From positions 1 to 5,585 of the forward strand of contig SKYX01000122.1 in NCBI GenBank assembly GCA_007127655.1: a DNA stretch of 5,585 bases, read 5' to 3'. The notes under the pieces were generated by a model, which worked only from the letters and a program-made list of their open reading frames with translations, made no database searches and was not told the origin of the DNA. Shown here one piece after another: positions 1-5,585 of this stretch. Numbering within the stretch: the first letter of the stretch is position 1; each line of letters opens with the position of its first letter. Made by a program: the position numbers and the translations under genes. This stretch comes from Desulfonatronum sp. GTDB taxonomy: Bacteria > Desulfobacterota > Desulfovibrionia > Desulfovibrionales > Desulfonatronaceae.

Positions 1-566
1 AACTTCGCCGCGCCCTGATCAATGGCCGCGGCCCGGATGGCCGTGCCGGTCTTGGTCCGCTGTACAAAATAGTAGAGCCCGGCCATCATCACCAGGGAGG
101 CGGCGAAAAGCACGATGCGCATCACCGGGATATCCACTCCGAACAGGGAAATCGACGTGGTGGGCAGCAGGTCGTGGGGATAGACCCGGAACCGGGCCCC
201 GTAGATGAGCATGATCGCGTTCTGAAAAAAAATGGATGCGCCCAGCGCGGAAACCACCGCGGACAGCCTGGGCGAGGTGCGGAGCGGACGGTAGGCCGTC
301 CGCTCCAGCAACGCGCCGATCACGGCCACCAGCCCCATGACCATCAACACCAGCACCAAAATCCCGGCCACCGGGCCGATATGGTCGGTCAGCCCCAGAG
401 ACAAGAGCAGGGTCAGTCCAAGAAAAGCGCCAATGGTGAACAGGTCGCCGTGAGCGAAGTTGATCAGCTTGAGCACACCGTAAACCATGGTGTAGCCCAG
501 GGCGATCAGGGCGTAGATCCCGCCCACGGCCAGCCCGTTGGTCAGTTGTTCGAGAAAAAGTTGCAT
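1..566 (-). CDS. livH: LivH-like branched-chain amino acid ABC transporter permease (partial, C-terminus beyond left edge)
   Basis: This is the inner-membrane permease of a high-affinity branched-chain amino acid (Leu/Ile/Val-type) ABC importer; it pairs with LivM and receives substrate from the periplasmic binding protein encoded just upstream. The visible 188 residues begin MQLFLEQLTNGLAVGGIYAL. They contain the family hallmark INFAHGD at residues 35-41 and the LERTAYRPLR stretch near 87-96. Hydrophobic membrane segments lie at about 10-30, 42-60, 63-85, 100-121 and 147-168. The loop TKTGTAIRAAAIDQGAAK (171-188) is the usual start of the cytoplasmic loop that contacts the ATPases. Family members are about 290-300 residues, so roughly one third is missing at the window edge; the frame is open to base 3. 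The start at 566 is supported by AAGGA (573-577) 6 nt upstream. It is probably co-transcribed with livK, 113 bp away. The substrate could be another amino acid or amide (urea and amide transporters share this family). Confidence 0.93.
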   Translation of the reverse strand, partial: MQLFLEQLTNGLAVGGIYALIALGYTMVYGVLKLINFAHGDLFTIGAFLGLTLLLSLGLTDHIGPVAGILVLVLMVMGLVAVIGALLERTAYRPLRTSPRLSAVVSALGASIFFQNAIMLIYGARFRVYPHDLLPTTSISLFGVDIPVMRIVLFAASLVMMAGLYYFVQRTKTGTAIRAAAIDQGAAK

Positions 567-634
567 GGCATGTCCTTGGGATGGTGGTCGGTGATGGGTG
601 GCTGGTGTTTCATCATCAGTCGTCCATCAATGAC

Positions 635-662
635 GTAGGGGCGGTTCGCGAACCGCCCCTAC
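635..662. repeat. Perfect 28-bp palindrome between livK and livH (REP-like element or mRNA hairpin)
   Basis: The arm GTAGGGGCGGTTCG (635-648) is followed immediately by its exact reverse complement (649-662), giving 14-bp arms with no spacer. In RNA this would form a very stable GC-rich hairpin starting 17 nt after the livK stop. No run of T follows it on the minus strand, and none follows on the plus strand, so it is not a standard intrinsic terminator. GTAGGGGCG...CGCCCCTAC palindromes resemble dispersed REP-like elements found in many genomes. Whether this one is repeated in its own genome cannot be seen here. A hairpin between a binding-protein gene and a permease gene recalls the REP sequence between malE and malF of E. 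coli, which protects the upstream mRNA from 3' exonucleases. That role is inferred. Confidence 0.85.
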
Positions 663-679
663 CCTGGAATCAGTACTTG

Positions 680-1807
680 TTACGGTTGCAGGATGAACCG
701 GCCTTCGCCGTCCACCTTGTATACGCGGTACAGCTCGCCGACCCGGTCGCCCTTGTCGTCAAAGGCGATGGTGCCGGTCAGGCCTTCGAAGTCGGTCAAG
801 CCGGTGCGCAGATATTCGGCGATCTTGTCCGGTTCCGTAGAGCCGGACCCCTTGATGGCAGCCACAATGACGTTGAATGCGTCGCCGGCCAGCACGGCCC
901 AGACCGAGGCGGGATCATCGTTGTACTTGGCCCGGTAGGCGGCCATGAAGGAAGTGGCTTCAGGGGAATCCAAATCCTGGGGCACGGGCGGGCTCAGAAA
1001 CATGAAGCCCTCGGCAGCCTCCTTGCCGGCGATGCTCACCAGGTCCGGGTTGTTGGTTGCGTCGCCGCCGACAAAGGGCACGTCCCAGCCCATGCCTTTC
1101 TTCTGGCGCAGCAACAGTCCAGCTTCAGGGAAGTAGCCGGTGAAGAGCACGACTTCGGGAGCGCGGTTGCGCAACTGGGAGAGGATGGCGCTGTAATCCC
1201 GTTCGCCGGGGGTCAGGGCGTCGAAGAAGACGATCTCCACGCCGTCTTCCACGAGCAGAGACCGGGCCTCATCCGCCAAACCCCGGGCGTAGGTGGTGTT
1301 GTCATGCAGGATGGCCACCTTGCCGTACCCCATGTCCTTCAGGGTGTTGGCCGCCACCAGCCCTTGCTCGTCGTCCCGGGGGGAAGTCCGGAAAAAGTAC
1401 CGCAGGCCCTTTTCGCTCAGCCGAATGGCCGTTGAGCCCGTAGCCACCTGGACGATCTTGTTCTCGTCGAAGATGTTCTGGCTGGCCTCGGTGATGGAGG
1501 AGCCGTAGGTTCCGATGACGGCGACGATGCCTCGGGTGGACAGTCGCTGGGCCGCCAAAGCCGCGGTGCGCGGGTCTCCGGCATCGTCCTCGGCCACGAT
1601 TTCCACCTTCTGTCCCAAAACGCCGCCGGCGTTGTTCAACTCCTCGGCCAGCAGATCCACGATCTGCTTCATGGCCTGGCCTTCACTGGCCCAGGAACCG
1701 GTTAGTGGCGCCATCAAGCCGATCCGGATCTGGGCGTGGGCCTGCCCGATCAACAGGGGCAACGCCAGCAATCCGGCCAACACGGTCAACAACAGTCTTT
1801 TTTTCAT
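680..1807 (-). CDS. livK: LivK-like periplasmic branched-chain amino acid-binding protein
   Basis: This is the periplasmic solute-binding subunit that captures branched-chain (or related) amino acids for the ABC importer whose permease follows. The product is 375 residues. Residues 1-25 form a Sec signal peptide (MKKR, a Leu/Ala-rich core, then AHA before Q26). The mature part is a two-lobed type 1 periplasmic binding fold: IRIGLMAPLTGSWASEGQ (27-44) is the typical opening, and GTYGSSITEA (99-108) and VATGSTA (121-127) match the loops that bind the ligand's carboxyl and amino groups. Tyr173 (DNTTYARG), Tyr225 (TGYFPEAG) and Asp249 (GGDATNN) lie in the second-lobe binding positions. The mature protein contains no cysteine. 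The start at 1807 is preferred over an in-frame ATG at 1843 because it has a strong AAGGAGG at 7 nt and directly gives the signal peptide. Substrate specificity cannot be read from sequence alone. Confidence 0.93.
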   Translation of the reverse strand: MKKRLLLTVLAGLLALPLLIGQAHAQIRIGLMAPLTGSWASEGQAMKQIVDLLAEELNNAGGVLGQKVEIVAEDDAGDPRTAALAAQRLSTRGIVAVIGTYGSSITEASQNIFDENKIVQVATGSTAIRLSEKGLRYFFRTSPRDDEQGLVAANTLKDMGYGKVAILHDNTTYARGLADEARSLLVEDGVEIVFFDALTPGERDYSAILSQLRNRAPEVVLFTGYFPEAGLLLRQKKGMGWDVPFVGGDATNNPDLVSIAGKEAAEGFMFLSPPVPQDLDSPEATSFMAAYRAKYNDDPASVWAVLAGDAFNVIVAAIKGSGSTEPDKIAEYLRTGLTDFEGLTGTIAFDDKGDRVGELYRVYKVDGEGRFILQP

Positions 1808-1814
1808 GCAAGTG

Positions 1815-1821
1815 CCTCCTT
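1815..1821 (-). promoter_or_regulatory. Strong ribosome binding site of livK
   Basis: On the minus strand this reads AAGGAGG, an exact match to the anti-Shine-Dalgarno core, 7 nt before the ATG at 1807-1805. It fixes the start there and rules out the in-frame ATG at 1843, which would add twelve residues ahead of the signal peptide. Such a site suits a binding protein made in excess over its permease. livH has only AAGGA. Confidence 0.85.
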
Positions 1822-1940
1822 GCGGGAAAAGGGTTAGCCACACCTCGTTCGCGTAAAATAGTCCTTATACGCTTTGAACCATCGATTGCTCCAGGCGCGG
1901 GACCGAAAACGTCCACTGCCTAGACTGAAACCGATCGGGA

Positions 1941-1969
1941 TTCATACGGTGAAAATCGTGGAAAATCAA
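1941..1969 (-). promoter_or_regulatory. Candidate sigma70-type promoter for livKH (proximal)
   Basis: On the minus strand TTGATT (1969-1964) and TATGAA (1946-1941) are separated by exactly 17 bp; each matches four of six consensus positions. Transcription would start near 1934 and give a leader of about 125 nt before livK. The two GAAAATC repeats (plus-strand reading) lie across its spacer and -35 element. The assignment rests only on hexamer similarity. Confidence 0.35.
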
Positions 1970-1978
1970 CAACCTTGC

Positions 1979-2008
1979 AAGATAAACTGGCCTGAGATAA
2001 CTTGTCGA
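1979..2008 (-). promoter_or_regulatory. Candidate sigma70-type promoter for livKH (distal)
   Basis: On the minus strand TCGACA (2008-2003; five of six matches to the -35 consensus) and TATCTT (1984-1979; four of six to the -10 consensus) are separated by 18 bp. The start would be near 1972. It competes with the proximal candidate; both could be active or neither. Confidence 0.3.
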
Positions 2009-2157
2009 AACAACCATGAACTAACTCTTCGTCATTGCAGCACAATCAAACTCGTTTTTTTCGAGGCCCCCCTTGCCAACTCCGCTCCAAAGACCCATTT
2101 CTTGAGATTGAACCTTCACCCAACCCATTTCGCCAACTTTAGGCCAAGGTCGTCACC

Positions 2158-3555
2158 ATGCTGAAATTTAATACTTTGATCCTTATTTGCTGGTTTTTGC
2201 TTCTGTCGCCACCGGCTTTGGCCGACGTCGTGGAACATCGCCTGGAGAACGGGCTGACTGTTTTGGTGCTGCCCGATCCCCGCGCGCCGGTGGTCACCAA
2301 TCAAATCTGGTATGATGTCGGCTCCAGGCACGAGCATAGCGGCATCACCGGAATCTCCCACATGCTCGAACACATGATGTTCCGGGGCAGCGCAGCCTAC
2401 CCTCCCGGCGAGTTCACCCGGATCATCGCCCGCCTCGGGGGCAACCAGAATGCCTTCACCGGCCAGGACTTCACAGCCTACTTTCAGGTTCTGGGCAGCG
2501 CGCACTGGGAAACGGCCATGGCCATGGAGGCCGAGCGGATGCACGCCCTGCGTTTGGCAGAGGAACAATTCCAGCCGGAACGTGACGTGGTTGTCGAGGA
2601 ACGCCGATTGACCCGGGACGATCGCCCCTCCGCCCTGCTCCATGAGCAGTTCATGGCCGCGGCCTTTCTGAACAGTCCTTACGGCCACGGAGTGATCGGC
2701 TGGATGACAGACATCGAGAACTACGCCTTGGAAGACGTCCAGGCCTGGTACGATGCCTGGTACGCGCCCAACAACGCCGTGGTGGTGGTGGTGGGCGACG
2801 TGGACCCGGACGCGGTGATTGAGGCGGCCCGGCGCCATTACGGCCCCATCCCTGCCCGCCCCTTGCCCGAGGTCAAGCCCCGGACCGAGGTTCCTCAGCG
2901 GGGCGAACGAAGGGTCGTCCTGCAGGTTCCAGCGGAGCTGCCGCATTTGATGATGGGCTGGAAAGTACCAAGCATCCCGACGCTTCTTGCCTCGGGAGCC
3001 CCCCCGGACGACGCCTACGCCCTGATGGTCGCGGCCGGCGTCCTGGGCTCCGGACGCTCCTCCCGCCTGGATCGCGAGCTGGTTCGCGGACAGGAACTGG
3101 CCCTGGGAGCCGGGGCCGGGTACGGCGGCTACAGTCGCTTGGAAACCCTGTTCACCCTTTCCGCTACCCCGTCGTCGCAATCCGACATCGAAACCCTGGA
3201 GCAGGCCCTGCTGGACCAGAGCCAACGTCTGATCAAAATCCCCGTGGACGAAGCCGAATTGCAGCGGGTCCAGGCCCAGGTCATCGCATCGGAAGTCTTT
3301 CGCCAGGACTCCCTGAACGCCCGGGCCTTCGAACTGGGCATGCTGGAAACCATCGGTCTGGGATGGCGGGTCGGCGAGGAATACGCCGAACGCATCCGGG
3401 CCGTGACTGCCGAGGACGTCCAACGCGTCGCCGGGACCTACCTGATCCCGGAGACCCGCACCGTGGCCATCCTGGACCCGTTGCCCATGCCCGGAGCAAA
3501 CGGCTCCACCTCCCCAAACCGTCAAGGACCCCAACATGAACCGTCCGACCACTAA
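2158..3555 (+). CDS. Exported M16-family zinc metallopeptidase, catalytic subunit
   Basis: This is a putative periplasmic zinc endopeptidase of the pitrilysin/insulinase family (M16), 465 residues. Residues 1-22 look like a signal peptide (core LILICWFLLL, ALA before D23). The N-terminal domain carries the inverted zinc motif HMLEH: ligands His68 and His72 with catalytic Glu71. Glu148, in VVEERR, is 76 residues after His72, the usual spacing for the third zinc ligand. The second domain (about 170-440) shows SSRLDRELVRGQELAL at 301-316, where the Arg and Tyr that usually bind substrate backbone are Val309 and Leu316. Its length suits a single-lobe M16B subunit that needs a partner, and the next gene supplies a complementary one. 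A tail after about 445 is Pro/Ser/Asn-rich and probably disordered. The start has a modest AAGG at 8 nt. The substrate is unknown; degradation of peptides in the envelope is likely. Confidence 0.92.
   Translation: MLKFNTLILICWFLLLSPPALADVVEHRLENGLTVLVLPDPRAPVVTNQIWYDVGSRHEHSGITGISHMLEHMMFRGSAAYPPGEFTRIIARLGGNQNAFTGQDFTAYFQVLGSAHWETAMAMEAERMHALRLAEEQFQPERDVVVEERRLTRDDRPSALLHEQFMAAAFLNSPYGHGVIGWMTDIENYALEDVQAWYDAWYAPNNAVVVVVGDVDPDAVIEAARRHYGPIPARPLPEVKPRTEVPQRGERRVVLQVPAELPHLMMGWKVPSIPTLLASGAPPDDAYALMVAAGVLGSGRSSRLDRELVRGQELALGAGAGYGGYSRLETLFTLSATPSSQSDIETLEQALLDQSQRLIKIPVDEAELQRVQAQVIASEVFRQDSLNARAFELGMLETIGLGWRVGEEYAERIRAVTAEDVQRVAGTYLIPETRTVAILDPLPMPGANGSTSPNRQGPQHEPSDH
3524..3528 (+). promoter_or_regulatory. 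Ribosome binding site of the second M16 gene, inside the first
   Basis: AAGGA lies 7 nt before the ATG at 3536, within the last codons of the upstream gene. It supports a start that overlaps the upstream stop by 20 bp, which suggests translational coupling and similar output of the two subunits. Confidence 0.75.
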
Positions 3556-4903
3556 ACCAGTTCTCCATCCCTTCGTCAGCCCGCATGCCCTTGCCCTGCT
3601 GTTGCTGCTCGGTCTCCTTTGCGGACCGACAACCCCGGCCCGGGCCGCTGATTATGAAACCTGGACCACGTCCAACGGGCTGCGCGTGCTTTTCGCCTCG
3701 GCCCCGACCCTCCCCATGCTGGACATCCGCCTGGTCTTCGACGCCGGGTCGGCCCGGGACGGCGAGCATGGGGGGTTGGCCCGGATGACCAACCTGGCCC
3801 TGGCCTTTGGTACGTCGGAGCTAGACGCCGACTCCGTAGCCGAGCGCTTCGAGTCCGTGGGGGCCCAGTTCAGCACCAGCGCGGCTTGGGACATGGCCAT
3901 CGTCCGCTTACGCACCCTGACCGAGCCGGACTGGATGGAAGCTGCCGTAGCAACCTTTGCCTCCCTGCTCGCGGACCCGGCTTTTCCCGAGGACGATCTG
4001 GCCAGAGCCCGCCGCCAGACCTTGCAGTCCCTGCAACGGGAGCGCCAGGAGCCCGGAGCCGTCGCGGCCAGGGAGTTCTACAGGCTGGCCTACGGCGATC
4101 ACCCCTACGCCGCCCATCCGCTGGGGACGGAACAAAGCGTCCCCACCCTGGAGAGAACGCTGATCCAGGATTTTTACCAACACCACTACACCGCGCAAAA
4201 TGCCGTCCTGGCCCTGACCGGCGACCTGTCCATGGACGAGGCCCAGTCGTTGAGCCGACGCATCGCCGCAGCCTTGCCTCAGGGCGAGCGCCCCTCGGCC
4301 CTGCCCTCACCGGAATTGCCGGCCGAACCGATCCTGGTGCACATTCCCTTTCCTTCAGAGCAGGCCCATATCTTCATGGGCGGACCGCTTCTGCGCCTGG
4401 ACGACCCGGACCGTTTTCCCCTGAGCGTGGCCAACCACGTTTTCGGAGGTGGAGGGTTCACCTCCCGCCTCTTTCAGGATGTCCGCACCGAGCGCGGACT
4501 GGCCTACTCCGTCTCCAGCCACATTCAGCCCATGGCCGCGGAAGGCCCGTTCCTAATCACCATGCAGACCGGAGTCCATCACGCCGCTGAAGCCCTGTCG
4601 GTGCTTCGCGACGCCCTGGCCGTCTTCATCAACGAGGGCGTGACCGAGGAGGAGCTGGCTGCTTCCAAGGACAACATCATCGGCCGCTTTCCCTTGGGCC
4701 TGGCCTCCAACAGCGACATCGCGGCGACCCTGGGGATGATCGGGTTTTACGACCTTGCGCCGGACTACCTGACCACGTACACCGACCACGTCGCGCGGGT
4801 CACTCGGGAGGACGCTCAAGACGCCCTGGCCCGTCGGCTGAAGGCTGACCAGATGGTCACGGTGGTCGTTGGTGGGCCGGAAGGTCTTTTTCACATGGAT
4901 TAA
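3536..4903 (+). CDS. Exported M16-family protein lacking the zinc site (non-catalytic partner subunit)
   Basis: This is a 455-residue M16-family homologue, predicted periplasmic. Residues 1-37 fit a signal peptide (hydrophobic core LALLLLLGLL, PARA before A38). ETWTTSNGLRVLFA (41-54) is the normal opening strand of the fold. At the place of HxxEH the sequence reads GLARMTNLAL: Arg83, Asn86 and Leu87 replace His, Glu and His, so zinc binding and catalysis should be lost. The C-terminal domain has an intact GGGGFTSRLFQDVRTERGLAYSVSS (304-328), including Arg317 and Tyr324 seven residues apart, the pair that in M16 enzymes holds the substrate. This is the mirror image of the upstream protein, which has the zinc site but not the pair. 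Two-subunit M16B proteases with this division of labour are known. It overlaps the upstream gene by 20 bp. It probably forms an obligate heterodimer with that protein; a separate scaffolding role is possible. Confidence 0.92.
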   Translation: MNRPTTKPVLHPFVSPHALALLLLLGLLCGPTTPARAADYETWTTSNGLRVLFASAPTLPMLDIRLVFDAGSARDGEHGGLARMTNLALAFGTSELDADSVAERFESVGAQFSTSAAWDMAIVRLRTLTEPDWMEAAVATFASLLADPAFPEDDLARARRQTLQSLQRERQEPGAVAAREFYRLAYGDHPYAAHPLGTEQSVPTLERTLIQDFYQHHYTAQNAVLALTGDLSMDEAQSLSRRIAAALPQGERPSALPSPELPAEPILVHIPFPSEQAHIFMGGPLLRLDDPDRFPLSVANHVFGGGGFTSRLFQDVRTERGLAYSVSSHIQPMAAEGPFLITMQTGVHHAAEALSVLRDALAVFINEGVTEEELAASKDNIIGRFPLGLASNSDIAATLGMIGFYDLAPDYLTTYTDHVARVTREDAQDALARRLKADQMVTVVVGGPEGLFHMD

Positions 4904-4932
4904 CCTCATCGTCACACCCAAGGAACAACGCC

Positions 4933-5541
4933 ATGCACCGGCTTCGTTGGATCAGCCTCTTTCTGGCCGTGACCACGCTGCTCTTTACAAGCGCTCAACC
5001 AGCCCGGGCCCATCCGCACGTCTGGGTGGATTACGCCATTGAGGCCCGATTTGACGCCACGGGACTGGTCGGTTTTCATCACCGCTGGACCTTTGACGAA
5101 ATGTTCAGCAGCCAGATCATGGAGATGTTCGACGCGGACGGAGACGGCGTCTTTTCGGACGAGGAGATCGAAGAGGTCCGCCGGGGAGCGTTCGAGTATC
5201 TGAGCGAATACGACTACTTCATCCAGATCCAGATCAACGGTTCGCCGTACCACGTGGCCTCGATCACGGACTTCCGGGCCTCCATCCAGGGCCACCAGGT
5301 TGTCTACGACTTTTTCGTCCCCTGTCCCGTTCCGGCCGGAGCGGAGCCGAAAATCGTGCATCTGCTGGTGGCGGACATGGAATACTTCGTGGACCTCGGG
5401 CTGGAGACGGACGGGCTGTCCGTCAGCGGCAAAGAGCACGTCTCAGTCCGCTCCGCGTTTCACAGCAGCGAGGCCTTTTCCTTCTGGGGCGGAGCTTGGG
5501 AACCCAGGCACCTTACCCTAAAGTTCCAGAAATCGTCCTGA
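4933..5541 (+). CDS. Exported DUF1007-family protein with EF-hand-like loop
   Basis: This 202-residue protein matches the DUF1007 family (periplasmic component of an uncharacterised ABC-type transport system), which often lies beside nickel/cobalt or zinc transporter genes. Residues 1-26 form a signal peptide (core ISLFLAVTTLLF, PARA before H27). The mature protein would therefore begin HPHVWVDY, a family hallmark. FHHRWTFDEMFSS (48-60) is a second typical block. DADGDGVFSDEE at 67-78 fits an EF-hand loop: Asp67, Asp69, Asp71, Gly72 and Glu78 at positions 1, 3, 5, 6 and 12. Histidines at 27, 29, 49, 50, 107, 121, 143, 169, 177 and 193 and a lone Cys131 make metal binding plausible, but no function is established. 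AAGGA (4920-4924) lies 8 nt upstream of the start. The gene follows the M16 pair by 29 bp, so all three are probably one operon. Confidence 0.88.
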   Translation: MHRLRWISLFLAVTTLLFTSAQPARAHPHVWVDYAIEARFDATGLVGFHHRWTFDEMFSSQIMEMFDADGDGVFSDEEIEEVRRGAFEYLSEYDYFIQIQINGSPYHVASITDFRASIQGHQVVYDFFVPCPVPAGAEPKIVHLLVADMEYFVDLGLETDGLSVSGKEHVSVRSAFHSSEAFSFWGGAWEPRHLTLKFQKSS

Positions 5542-5585
5542 CCTTACTTCCTCAACCACCATCCACCAACAAAACGCATGACCAC

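Larger units (their letters stand above)
1808..2157. other. Divergent intergenic region between the liv operon and the M16/DUF1007 operon
   Basis: This 350-bp stretch separates two divergently transcribed units and is clearly more A/T-rich than the flanking genes, as expected of a control region. It holds the livK leader and ribosome binding site, two possible leftward promoters, and several short symmetries: CCGATCGG at 1931-1938, CTTGCAAG at 1974-1981, GAAAATC repeated at 1951-1957 and 1961-1967, and ACCCATTTC repeated at 2093-2101 and 2123-2131. No tRNA, small gene with a ribosome binding site, or recognisable riboswitch was seen. For the rightward operon no promoter with both hexamers near consensus at 16-18 bp spacing was found. 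Confidence 0.7.

Noticed and set aside
174..638. A 154-codon plus-strand open frame opposite livH
   Set aside because: The product is low-complexity (Gln/His/Gly-rich), whereas the minus strand encodes the LivH hallmark INFAHGD and membrane segments.
581..1435. A 284-codon plus-strand open frame opposite livK
   Set aside because: The minus-strand livK product is a convincing binding protein with signal peptide and strong ribosome binding site. The plus-strand frame has no domain and crosses the palindrome and the livK end.
2051..2065. CTCG, seven T, CGAG: a possible hairpin or terminator
   Set aside because: The stem is only four base pairs and the T-run is in the loop, not after the stem; it cannot act as an intrinsic terminator.
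2779..2793. Five consecutive GTG triplets, a possible slippage-prone microsatellite
   Set aside because: They encode a Val run in a core strand (NAVVVVVGDV) that is normal for M16 proteins. Five GC-rich triplets do not indicate phase variation.
2116..3552. A 478-codon open frame on the minus strand, almost exactly opposite the first M16 gene
   Set aside because: It is Gly/Gln/His-rich with no recognisable domain and no signal or family motif, and it mirrors a gene with clear zinc-peptidase motifs. Long antisense frames are common in GC-rich genes.
3886..4590. A 234-codon plus-strand frame inside the second M16 gene
   Set aside because: It is an Arg/Pro/Gly-rich out-of-frame reading of a gene whose own frame shows clear M16 sequence.
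5555..5564. ACCACCATCC at the right end also occurs on the minus strand at 579-588, hinting at a dispersed repeat
   Set aside because: Ten shared bases within C/A-rich sequence is expected by chance in a window of this length, and similarity does not extend further.
5578..5585. ATG near the right edge as the start of a further operon gene, perhaps a metal transporter
   Set aside because: Only eight bases are visible and there is no Shine-Dalgarno site before it, so it cannot be called.

Overview
The window is GC-rich, with coding sequence dominated by G/C-ending codons. It reads like a chromosomal segment of a Gram-negative bacterium: four of the five genes encode proteins with Sec-type signal peptides or typical periplasmic folds, and Shine-Dalgarno sites of the AAGGA type precede most genes. 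The style of the liv cluster and of the M16 pair suggests a Desulfovibrionales-like member of the Desulfobacterota (former Deltaproteobacteria). That placement is an inference from general resemblance; no marker gene here proves it.

Left part, minus strand (1-1807): the start of a branched-chain amino acid ABC transporter operon. The periplasmic binding protein (livK-like, 680-1807) is followed by the first permease (livH-like, from 566 and running off the left edge). A perfect 28-bp palindrome (635-662) lies between them, just after the livK stop. livM, livG and livF would be expected beyond the left edge.

Middle (1808-2157): a 350-bp, comparatively A/T-rich divergent intergenic region. Two fair sigma70-like promoters can be proposed for the liv direction. 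None is convincing for the rightward direction.

Right part, plus strand (2158-5541): a tight three-gene operon. Two exported M16-family proteins overlap by 20 bp. The first keeps the complete zinc-peptidase motif (HMLEH plus a distal Glu) but has lost the C-terminal Arg/Tyr pair. The second has lost every zinc ligand but keeps the Arg/Tyr pair, so the two are complementary halves of a probable periplasmic heterodimeric protease. The third gene, 29 bp downstream, encodes an exported DUF1007 protein. Its predicted mature form begins HPH and carries a textbook EF-hand-type calcium loop. Members of this family are often found next to nickel/cobalt or zinc transporter genes, and such a gene may follow just beyond the right edge.

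The liv genes supply amino-acid uptake. The rightward operon appears to be an envelope proteolysis and metal-handling module. Nothing in the sequence ties the two transcription units together except the shared intergenic region. No RNA genes, insertion sequences, CRISPR arrays or clear intrinsic terminators were seen.
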